The notes under the pieces: generated by a model
What the model was told of the DNA's origin: nothing
Seen by the model: the letters and a program-made list of their open reading frames with translations, nothing else
Database searches by the model: none
Shown here: piece by piece, positions 1-4,974 of the stretch
Layout of the letters: each line of letters begins with the position of its first letter
How positions within the stretch are numbered: position 1 is the first letter of the stretch
Program-made: the position numbers and the translations under genes
Assembly: GCA_937981515.1 (NCBI GenBank)
Contig: CALJNY010000366.1
Coordinates: forward strand, 1-5,453
DNA from: an uncultured Collinsella sp.
GTDB lineage: Bacteria > Actinomycetota > Coriobacteriia > Coriobacteriales > Coriobacteriaceae
Reading direction: 5' to 3'
DNA length: 5,453 bases

Positions 1-1
1 C

Positions 2-382
2 GACCACTGGATCGCCTTTATCCTTTTGGCCTTCATCGGCAGCAAAATGCTGTGGGAAGCCTTTACCGAAGACGAGGATGAAGACGACGGCGACGGCAAG
101 GATGCCGAAAAGATCGACCTGGGCGAGTACCTGATCCTCGCCATCGCCACCTCAATCGACGCGCTCGCCGTGGGTATCTCGTTTGCCGCGCTCTCGGTCG
201 ACATCGTGCCCGCCGTGTCGCTTATCGGCATCACGACGTTTATCTTCTCCGTCGCCGGCGTAGCGATCGGCCACACCTTTGGCGCGCGCTACGAAAAACC
301 CGCCACCATCGTGGGTGGCGTCGTGCTCATCCTTATCGGGCTTAAGATCTTGCTTGAGCACCTCGGGATCCTCGCGATATAA
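2..382 (+). CDS. mntP: Manganese efflux pump MntP, C-terminal part (5' end outside window)
   Basis: This is an inner-membrane Mn2+ exporter that lowers cytoplasmic manganese when the metal is in excess. The reading frame is open from base 2 with no start in sight. The sequence DHWIAFILLAFIG at the very edge matches the middle of MntP, so the TTG at base 26 is an internal Leu codon and not a start. About 126 of the usual roughly 190 residues are present: the end of the third membrane helix, a very acidic cytoplasmic loop (EDEDEDDGDGKDAEKID) and three further hydrophobic helices. The fourth helix carries IATSIDALAVGISFA, with the conserved intramembrane Asp that in the E. coli protein is needed for transport. 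The TAA stop is at 380-382. No hairpin terminator follows it, so some transcription may run into the hipBA leader. A manganese riboswitch, common before mntP, would lie outside the window. Confidence 0.9.
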   Translation, partial: DHWIAFILLAFIGSKMLWEAFTEDEDEDDGDGKDAEKIDLGEYLILAIATSIDALAVGISFAALSVDIVPAVSLIGITTFIFSVAGVAIGHTFGARYEKPATIVGGVVLILIGLKILLEHLGILAI

Positions 383-420
383 AAAACGCCTCTCATAAGC
401 CAACGTCAATGTAGGAGTCT

Positions 421-492
421 CATGCAGAGTTTTGCATAATGCCTATTCATGCAGGCTTTTGCATGTCATACTGATATGCAAAAGTCTGCACG
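421..492. promoter_or_regulatory. Triple operator array of the hipBA operon
   Basis: Three copies of a 16-bp palindrome, ATGCA-N6-TGCAT, start at 422, 449 and 476, a constant period of 27 bp. Copy 1 is ATGCAGAGTTTTGCAT and copy 2 is ATGCAGGCTTTTGCAT. Copy 3 is ATGCAAAAGTCTGCAC, which lies in the opposite orientation and has one mismatch in its last arm base. The asymmetric centres also agree, reading close to G-R/S-TTT. Copy 3 ends four bases before the Shine-Dalgarno of hipB. HipB proteins are known to bind several palindromic operators before their own operon (in E. coli TATCC-N8-GGATA), so HipB or the HipAB complex is inferred to bind here. The function is inferred; the repeats themselves are seen directly. 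Confidence 0.85.
464..472 (+). promoter_or_regulatory. Candidate extended -10 promoter of hipBA
   Basis: TGTCATACT fits an extended -10 element (TGn followed by CATACT, 4 of 6 matches to TATAAT). It lies between operator copies 2 and 3. No convincing -35 box stands 16-18 bases upstream. Transcription would start near base 479, inside operator copy 3, giving a leader of about 27 bases. A repressor on copies 2 and 3 would therefore cover the promoter. The match is modest and the call is tentative. Confidence 0.35.
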
Positions 493-505
493 TTAGGAGA
501 TCGCC

Positions 506-937
506 GTGGATATCCTTCCCATCACCACACCGCGCCAAGCTGGCATCTACGTGCGTCAGGCACGCGAGGCGCAAGGGATCACCCGTGCCGTCCTCGCTAA
601 AAAAGCCGGTGTTTCGGAGCGCCTGCTCGCATCGCTCGAGCTGGGAGATGCCACGGGCATTCGGCTCGACAAGCTGTTGACCGTCTTTAACGCACTCGGC
701 ATAGGTCTCTTTGCGCAAAGCGATAACGACTCCATCGCATCGCCCTCCGAACATCCGATGACGATAGCGGACCTCCCTATCGCGAACTCGAATGCCCTGC
801 CAAAGCCAAGCGTAGGCAGACGACCCGCTCGACAAGGAACGCCAGCTTTCTATGGTGCCTTGCTGGCCCAAATCGCAGCCGAGCAAGGCCTTTCCGGCAC
901 TTCAGACCTCTCCTTTGGCTGTAAGGTTGTGAAATAA
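506..937 (+). CDS. hipB: HipB-like XRE-family antitoxin and autorepressor
   Basis: This is the predicted DNA-binding antitoxin of a type II HipBA module: it should hold the HipA kinase inactive and repress its own operon. The protein has 143 residues from a GTG start at 506, supported by AGGAG at 495-499 with a six-base gap. Residues about 11-70 form a Cro/C1-type helix-turn-helix domain (VRQAREAQGITRAVLAKK, then AGVSERLLASLE as turn and recognition helix). E. coli HipB is only 88 aa. This one has roughly 70 further residues: a Ser/Asn/Pro-rich linker (71-100), a basic patch SVGRRPARQG (102-111), and a short possible helix FYGALLAQIAAEQG (115-128). The stop TAA at 935-937 directly abuts the hipA ATG in the same frame, so the two genes form one operon and translation is probably coupled. 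Family assignment rests on the helix-turn-helix plus the hipA partner. Confidence 0.85.
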   Translation: MDILPITTPRQAGIYVRQAREAQGITRAVLAKKAGVSERLLASLELGDATGIRLDKLLTVFNALGIGLFAQSDNDSIASPSEHPMTIADLPIANSNALPKPSVGRRPARQGTPAFYGALLAQIAAEQGLSGTSDLSFGCKVVK

Positions 938-2242
938 ATGGCAGAAATGGAGCTTGCGACCCTCATTTGTGGCGAAATCGCCGGCACTCTCCGGCAAGAC
1001 GAGCATGGACTCTGCAGCTTTGTATACGCCCCAACCTATCGCGGAGCACCGCTATCGTTAACAATGCCGCTTTCCAATCGCACATATGGCCATAACATCG
1101 TCCGTCCGTTCCTATTTGGCCTTTTGCCCGACAGCCAAGAGCAGCGTCGCGCTATTGCCGCCGAGCATGACGTTGCATCCAACAACCCCGTCGCCCTCTT
1201 GTGCCATATCGGTCTTGACTGCGCGGGGGCCGTTCAGTTTTGTCGAGCCGATCAATTAGATGCCGCCCACGGCAGGGTCTCAGCATACCGCCCGCTTACC
1301 AATTCTCAAATCGCTCACAAGCTCAAAGCAATTCGCGATGACGAAAGAGAGACATGGATGGGCTCCAACGAAAACTGGTCCCTGGGCGGCAACCAAGGCA
1401 AATTTGCACTAGCTTGGCATGATGGACAATGGTGCGAATGTCTAGGGTCATCCCCCACTACCCATATCTTCAAAAATGGTGTCGTTGGGTTCAAACATCA
1501 GGCCTTAAACGAATTCGTCTGCATGAAAACAGCTCGGCGTGTTGGCATTCCAACTGCCAACGTCTCCTATTGCACATTTGAAGACGAAGCTGCGCTCGTC
1601 GTTGAACGGTACGACAGAATGGTCAATAGCAGCGGAAATATCGAAAGGCTGCATCAGGAGGACTTTTGCCAGGCACTCGGTGTATTGCCAACCCAGAAAT
1701 ACACCGCCGACGGAGGACCAACTACACGAGACATCCAAGAACGACTGATTAACACAGTCCCCCACCACATGAATCTTGTGCTTTTTACCTATATGTTGTT
1801 CTATAACGCCATTATCGGAGCGCCTGACGCACACGCTAAAAACTACTCGCTCATCCTAGGCAAAGGCACAAACGCGGCGCTCGCACCCATGTACGATGTC
1901 GCATCGGGCTTAGCATACGAACGTATGCGGCGAAAAGCGCGCCTCGCCATGAGCGTTGGCGGCGAAAATCGTGTGGGGTGCATCGGTCCAGGCGCTATCC
2001 GCCGATACCACGGTATGGGCGACCCCACGCTGGAGGCGACGCTCACCGATGCCGGGCTATCCGAGAAGTTTTGCTTTGCGACCATGATGGACCTCGCCTA
2101 CGAGGTACCCATTTGCATGGAAGAGGTCATGGACGAATACGCCGACCTGCCCGGCATGGCGGACCTGCGCGAGCATATGCTCGGCCCCGTCCGCGAAAAC
2201 TGCCAGCGCGCCCTCGACCTCATCAGGGCAGAAATGGACTAG
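938..2242 (+). CDS. hipA: HipA-family serine/threonine kinase toxin
   Basis: This 434-residue protein is close to the 440 aa of E. coli HipA, a kinase that phosphorylates glutamyl-tRNA synthetase and causes growth arrest; the target here is unknown. The N-terminal subdomain has PLSLTMPL (38-45) and FGLLPDSQEQRR (60-71). The kinase core has the Gly-rich loop SLGGNQGK (148-155), whose Ser148 matches the autophosphorylated Ser150 of E. coli. It also has a probable ATP-binding Lys179, VERYDR (222-227), HQEDFCQALG (239-248), the catalytic loop DAHAKN (Asp297, Asn302) and metal-binding MYDVAS with Asp320. All key residues are present, so the toxin looks active. The ATG at 938 follows the hipB stop without a gap. 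Only a weak AAGG (923-926) is near, so translation probably depends on coupling to hipB. An ATG at 947 is a possible alternative. The middle of the gene looks less GC-rich than its last 250 bases. Confidence 0.93.
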   Translation: MAEMELATLICGEIAGTLRQDEHGLCSFVYAPTYRGAPLSLTMPLSNRTYGHNIVRPFLFGLLPDSQEQRRAIAAEHDVASNNPVALLCHIGLDCAGAVQFCRADQLDAAHGRVSAYRPLTNSQIAHKLKAIRDDERETWMGSNENWSLGGNQGKFALAWHDGQWCECLGSSPTTHIFKNGVVGFKHQALNEFVCMKTARRVGIPTANVSYCTFEDEAALVVERYDRMVNSSGNIERLHQEDFCQALGVLPTQKYTADGGPTTRDIQERLINTVPHHMNLVLFTYMLFYNAIIGAPDAHAKNYSLILGKGTNAALAPMYDVASGLAYERMRRKARLAMSVGGENRVGCIGPGAIRRYHGMGDPTLEATLTDAGLSEKFCFATMMDLAYEVPICMEEVMDEYADLPGMADLREHMLGPVRENCQRALDLIRAEMD

Positions 2243-2273
2243 GTGGCCGTAATTTCGCAATTATCAAACAAAA

Positions 2274-2314
2274 GAGAGGGGGCACCCGTCGCAAAAGACC
2301 GGGTGCCCCCTCTC
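2274..2314. terminator. Hairpin between convergent hipA and pepD, probably bidirectional
   Basis: A perfect 15-bp inverted repeat pairs GAGAGGGGGCACCCG (2274-2288) with 2300-2314 around an 11-base loop. On the minus strand it is followed by TTTTGTTTG, a U-rich tail, which makes it a good intrinsic terminator for pepD. On the plus strand the stem is followed by ATAATGTCATTT, a poor tail, so termination of hipA would rely on stem stability. It sits 32 bases after the hipA stop and 55 bases after the pepD stop. Confidence 0.85.
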
Positions 2315-2369
2315 ATAATGTCATTTGCAATCCGCTAGCACGTGACTCGGACTGCTGCTAGCGCAACCT

Positions 2370-3827
2370 TTACGCAGCGAGGCGCTTGAGGACGTCGATG
2401 AGCAGCTCGTAGAAGCGCTCGGCAGAAGCGAGCTCCATGCTCTCGTCCGGGGTATGGACATCGGAGAGCGTCGGGCCCACGGCGATGGCGTCCAGGCCGT
2501 GCAGAGCCTCGGCAAACAGGCCGCACTCAAGGCCGGCGTGAATGGACTCGATGCGCAGCTCGGAGCCAAAGAGCTCTCGATAGCTCTCGACAAAGACTTC
2601 GCGGACCGGCGAATGCTCGGCATAGCTCCAGCCGGGATACTCAAACTCAAACTTGGCGTCGAAGCCCAGGACATCGGCCAGCGTCTGCAGACGGTCCTTG
2701 AACTCGTTCTGCAGCGAGGTGATCGAAGAGCGCGGGGACAGCATAATCTTGACCTCGTCATCGGAGGTGGCGACCACGCCGATGTTGGAGGAAACCTCGA
2801 CGGAGCCGTCGGTGGCGACGTTGCGGCGAATCACGCCGTTAGGGGCAAGGCGCAGGGCGCGGATGAGGGCAAGCGCGGACTTCTGGTCCATGGCCTCAAC
2901 CTCGGCGTCGTCGGCAATCTCGACGGTGCAAGTAAAGCCGGGGTCGAAGACCTCGAGCTCGGCAGTGACGTCGGCGATGATGCCCTTTGCGATCTGGGCC
3001 GCGGCCTCGGCGGCAGCGTGGTCGGCGTAGACCAGAACAGCCTTGCACTCACGGTTGATGGCGTTGTCCTTGGTGCCGCCGTTAAAGCTAACGATGGCGG
3101 GCTCGCCGGCAACCATCAGGCGGTCGATGATGCGGGCCATGATGAGGTTGCCGTTGCCGCGCTCCAGGTTGATATCGCTGCCGGAGTGGCCGCCCAGCAG
3201 GCCGGAGATGTCGAGCGTGAGGGTGCTACCGGTCTTGTGCTCGCGCGCGATCGGGCAGGTGTAGGTAACGACGACGCCGCCGGCACAGCTGACGGTGGCA
3301 ACGCCCTCTTCCTCGGAGTCAAGGTTGATCATGGTGCGGGCGCTAATCTGGGACTTGTCGAGCGTCTCGGCGCCGACCAGGCCAGTCTCCTCGTCGGTGG
3401 TGAACACGCACTCGAGGGCCGGATGGGTAATCGAATCGTCGTTGAGCACGGTAAGCATAAGCGCGACGGCAATACCGTTGTCGGCGCCCAGAGTGGTGCC
3501 GTTAGCGGTGAGGACGCCGTCCTTGACGACCAGGTCGATACCATCGGTCGTAAAGTCGTGCTCAACGGAGCCCAACTTGTCGCACACCATATCGATGTGG
3601 CCCTGCAGCATCACGGTCGGGGCATTCTCGGCACCGGCAGATGCGGGCTTGCGAATGATGACGTTGTAGACCTCGTCCTGGTACACATCGAGACCGCGCT
3701 CCTTGGCAAACGCAACCAGGAAATCGCTGATGCCCTTCTCGTTGCCAGACCCACGGGGGATCGCGCTGACCTCCTCAAAGAAATGGAACAGCTGGGCGGG
3801 CTCGTAGCCGGTAATCTTGTAGTCCAT
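2370..3827 (-). CDS. pepD: Aminoacyl-histidine dipeptidase (M20C, PepD-type)
   Basis: This is a cytoplasmic zinc dipeptidase that hydrolyses dipeptides such as carnosine and other Xaa-His substrates to recycle amino acids. The 485-residue length equals that of E. coli PepD. Metal and catalytic residues line up with the family: His77 and Asp79 in QGHIDMVCD, bridging Asp116 in LGADNG, general base Glu146 and ligand Glu147 in TTDEETG, Asp170 in INLDSEEEG, and His458 in LSDVHTPDE. GLLGGHSGSDINLERGN (209-225) is the lid-domain signature, and IESIHAGLECG (427-437) is conserved near the C-terminus. The start is ATG at 3827-3825, chosen because AAGGAGG (3832-3838) lies four bases upstream and homology begins there. 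The frame stays open 35 codons further, but that stretch is promoter-like and not conserved in character. The gene appears transcribed alone, or partly by read-through from the toxin operon upstream. Confidence 0.95.
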   Translation of the reverse strand: MDYKITGYEPAQLFHFFEEVSAIPRGSGNEKGISDFLVAFAKERGLDVYQDEVYNVIIRKPASAGAENAPTVMLQGHIDMVCDKLGSVEHDFTTDGIDLVVKDGVLTANGTTLGADNGIAVALMLTVLNDDSITHPALECVFTTDEETGLVGAETLDKSQISARTMINLDSEEEGVATVSCAGGVVVTYTCPIAREHKTGSTLTLDISGLLGGHSGSDINLERGNGNLIMARIIDRLMVAGEPAIVSFNGGTKDNAINRECKAVLVYADHAAAEAAAQIAKGIIADVTAELEVFDPGFTCTVEIADDAEVEAMDQKSALALIRALRLAPNGVIRRNVATDGSVEVSSNIGVVATSDDEVKIMLSPRSSITSLQNEFKDRLQTLADVLGFDAKFEFEYPGWSYAEHSPVREVFVESYRELFGSELRIESIHAGLECGLFAEALHGLDAIAVGPTLSDVHTPDESMELASAERFYELLIDVLKRLAA

Positions 3828-3831
3828 GGTG

Positions 3832-3838
3832 CCTCCTT
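3832..3838 (-). promoter_or_regulatory. Strong ribosome binding site of pepD
   Basis: AAGGAGG on the minus strand lies four bases before ATG 3827-3825. It decides the start of pepD against an in-frame upstream extension of 35 codons. Confidence 0.85.
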
Positions 3839-3871
3839 GGCGCAACTGGTTAGACAGTAAGACATGCGACT

Positions 3872-3877
3872 TGTATA
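3872..3877 (-). promoter_or_regulatory. Candidate -10 element of pepD
   Basis: TATACA on the minus strand, in the context GAATATACAAG, is the best -10-like hexamer in the 148-base gap between the toxin gene and pepD. The hexamer 17 bases upstream, TTTATG, is a poor -35. It is about 45 bases before the start codon, which is a reasonable leader length. The gap otherwise holds only short repeats: GAAAACGCC twice (3907-3915 and 3946-3954), and the palindrome at 3956-3971. Confidence 0.3.
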
Positions 3878-3955
3878 TTCCCAGACTTTGCGTGCATAAA
3901 CCAGTCGAAAACGCCGAGCGCCCTCGCATCATCGGCTAACGGCGAGAAAACGCCA

Positions 3956-3971
3956 CTTTATCAAGATAAAG
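3956..3971. repeat. Palindrome just downstream of the PIN toxin gene
   Basis: CTTTATC and GATAAAG form a perfect 7-bp inverted repeat around AA, starting five bases beyond the toxin stop codon. The loop is tight and no U-run follows on the minus strand, so it is at most a weak terminator or 3' end stabiliser. A protein binding site is equally possible. A second small hairpin, GGCG-AGAAAA-CGCC, follows at 3941-3954. Confidence 0.5.
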
Positions 3972-3975
3972 CATG

Positions 3976-4503
3976 TTAGACGGGCCGTGCCGAAGGGACG
4001 TTGGACCCTTCAACCAACTTCAACGCCTGTTGAACATTAATGCATACACCATTGTTATGTTTGATGAGATTATTGTCCTCTGTCACGACGTAATCGGCAT
4101 CAATGCGATTGGCGACGCCCAGCATCAGGTCGTCCTCAAAGTCGTTGTGATGATACTTGAACACAAAGGAGTCGAAGACCTCGTCTGCACCGACCGAGGC
4201 AATAATCGACTTTTGCCGAATCAGGCGAACACACGCCCACGCTGTCTCGTCGGCACCGGCGATGGCTTCGGGAGTGAGAGCCCCCTCACGGCGGGCGTCG
4301 GCCTTCATCGTCCTTCCCAGAATGTAATAGACGTCTTTGACAGACAGGGAGGACGAGAAGAGGACGATATCCTCCGCTTCCGCCGCGCGAGAAAGGAGCT
4401 CGACTATCGGCCTGGTCGCATTCGTACGAGCGAGAAAGTAATCTAGCCAGACGTTCGTGTCGATCAACAGCTTGAGCACACGTTTCGTTCCGACGCCGCT
4501 CAT
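3976..4503 (-). CDS. PIN-domain toxin (VapC-like, PIN_3 type)
   Basis: This is a predicted Mg2+-dependent ribonuclease toxin of a type II module; the RNA target is not known. The protein has 175 residues from ATG 4503-4501, whose ATGA overlaps the stop of the antitoxin gene, so translation is coupled. A TTG at 4515 would add four residues but lies inside the antitoxin gene and lacks a clear advantage. PIN features in order: KLLIDTNVWLDYFL (11-24) with Asp15; SLSVKDVYYILGR (52-64) with Asp57 in the second acidic position, as in PIN_3 members; FEDDLMLGVAN (122-132) with Asp124/Asp125; and DYVVTEDNNL (137-146) with Thr141 and Asp143. The four-acid nuclease site therefore looks complete. At 175 residues it is longer than classical VapC (about 130), owing to an inserted stretch near 65-100 and a C-terminal tail. 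PIN identity is firm; a toxin role follows from the paired gene. Confidence 0.87.
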   Translation of the reverse strand: MSGVGTKRVLKLLIDTNVWLDYFLARTNATRPIVELLSRAAEAEDIVLFSSSLSVKDVYYILGRTMKADARREGALTPEAIAGADETAWACVRLIRQKSIIASVGADEVFDSFVFKYHHNDFEDDLMLGVANRIDADYVVTEDNNLIKHNNGVCINVQQALKLVEGSNVPSARPV

Positions 4504-4868
4504 AATTCGATCCAATCGCTGAATCTCTCGCTCATCATTTGATCGTATAACTCGTCGTAATCAAAGGCTTCATCGGGGCTCGGCCTCTGAATCGAGAACC
4601 GCTCATAAAAATTCGAAATTAACGCAGCCCCTTCCGAGACGCGGGACGAACTCACCTTCGATCGTATGTCGTCAGGCAGGACTTCGTCATCATTCTTTTT
4701 TGCGACGGGCATATGACCGTTCTCGGTCAAGTACTGCCACAGCTCCCTCACAGCTTGTGACGGCGTCATGCCGATATGCGCCAGCACGGCGTCCCCAGCC
4801 TCTTTGAGTTGGCGATCCATGCGTACATTCATCTGGACCGGCCGTGAGTCGAGTACCGATATTGGCAT
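4500..4868 (-). CDS. RelB/DinJ-like ribbon-helix-helix antitoxin
   Basis: This is the predicted antitoxin and autorepressor for the PIN toxin encoded next. It has 122 residues starting at ATG 4868-4866, with AAGGAG (4874-4879) five bases upstream. Residues 10-17 (PVQMNVRM) fit the DNA-contacting beta strand. DRQLKEAGDAVLAHIGMTPSQAVRELWQYLTE is split between helix A (18-32) and helix B (35-50), and the GMTPSQAVR turn is typical of RelB/DinJ proteins. The remainder is polar; the last 25 residues (PDEAFDYDELYD onward) are strongly acidic and aromatic, as expected for the arm that wraps the toxin. RelB-type antitoxins usually accompany RelE/YafQ toxins, so the PIN partner is less usual. The gene ends with TGA in the ATGA overlap with the toxin start. 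Confidence 0.83.
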   Translation of the reverse strand: MPISVLDSRPVQMNVRMDRQLKEAGDAVLAHIGMTPSQAVRELWQYLTENGHMPVAKKNDDEVLPDDIRSKVSSSRVSEGAALISNFYERFSIQRPSPDEAFDYDELYDQMMSERFSDWIEL

Positions 4869-4880
4869 GCTAGCTCCTTC

Positions 4881-4911
4881 TGCTATACATATTTATATTT
4901 CGAGTATAGCA
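4881..4911. promoter_or_regulatory. Operator and extended -10 promoter of the RHH/PIN operon
   Basis: A perfect 8-bp inverted repeat, TGCTATAC-N15-GTATAGCA, lies before the antitoxin gene. Its promoter-distal arm, read on the minus strand (bases 4911-4903), is TGCTATACT. This is an extended -10 element: TG, one base, then TATACT with 5 of 6 matches. Transcription would start near 4896, between the two arms. The other arm lies two bases from the Shine-Dalgarno. A ribbon-helix-helix repressor bound to the arms would cover the promoter, giving autoregulation. No good -35 is visible, as is common for extended -10 promoters. The operator role is inferred. Confidence 0.65.
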
Positions 4912-4923
4912 CCATTTACTCAT

Positions 4924-4955
4924 AAAAAAGGGGCGCCCCGACAGGAGTGCCCCTT
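4924..4955 (-). terminator. Intrinsic terminator after the clpC remnant
   Basis: On the minus strand the stem AAGGGGC (4955-4949) pairs with GCCCCTT (4934-4928). An inner CTCC-TGTC-GGGG hairpin lies within, and a run of six T follows directly at 4929-4924. It begins 19 bases after the TAG of the clpC remnant. It separates that transcription unit from the toxin-antitoxin promoter, which lies only about 13 bases further on. Confidence 0.88.
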
Positions 4956-4974
4956 CGCAAAGCTATGTTACGCC

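Noticed and set aside
26..382. TTG at 26 as the start of a complete short gene
   Set aside because: MntP homology extends upstream to the window edge, and the residue is an internal leucine of a membrane helix.
443..886. A 147-codon open frame opposite hipB
   Set aside because: It overlaps hipB and the operator array entirely and shows no domain; the hipB strand has the ribosome site and helix-turn-helix.
1978..2361. A plus-strand frame overlapping the end of hipA and the terminator
   Set aside because: It is Arg/Pro/His-rich, typical of an out-of-frame reading of GC-rich coding sequence, and runs through the hairpin.
2333..2363. 8-bp inverted repeat CGCTAGCA/TGCTAGCG just after the pepD stop
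   Set aside because: It has a 15-base loop and no U-run. The hairpin at 2274-2314 with a U-rich tail is the better terminator; this one may only be incidental.
2454..3860. A 468-codon open frame on the plus strand opposite pepD
   Set aside because: It mirrors pepD, which has all catalytic residues and a strong ribosome site. The antisense protein is Gly/Val/Asp/Ala-rich without any domain and has no ribosome site; it is a by-product of GC-rich codon bias.
3845..3905. Inverted repeat ACTGGTT / AACCAGT around the pepD promoter region
   Set aside because: Arms of 7 bp with a 47-base gap are expected by chance at this scale, and nothing else supports an operator.
3828..3932. A 35-residue N-terminal extension of pepD
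   Set aside because: AAGGAGG sits just before the internal ATG, the resulting length of 485 equals E. coli PepD, and the extension covers the likely promoter.
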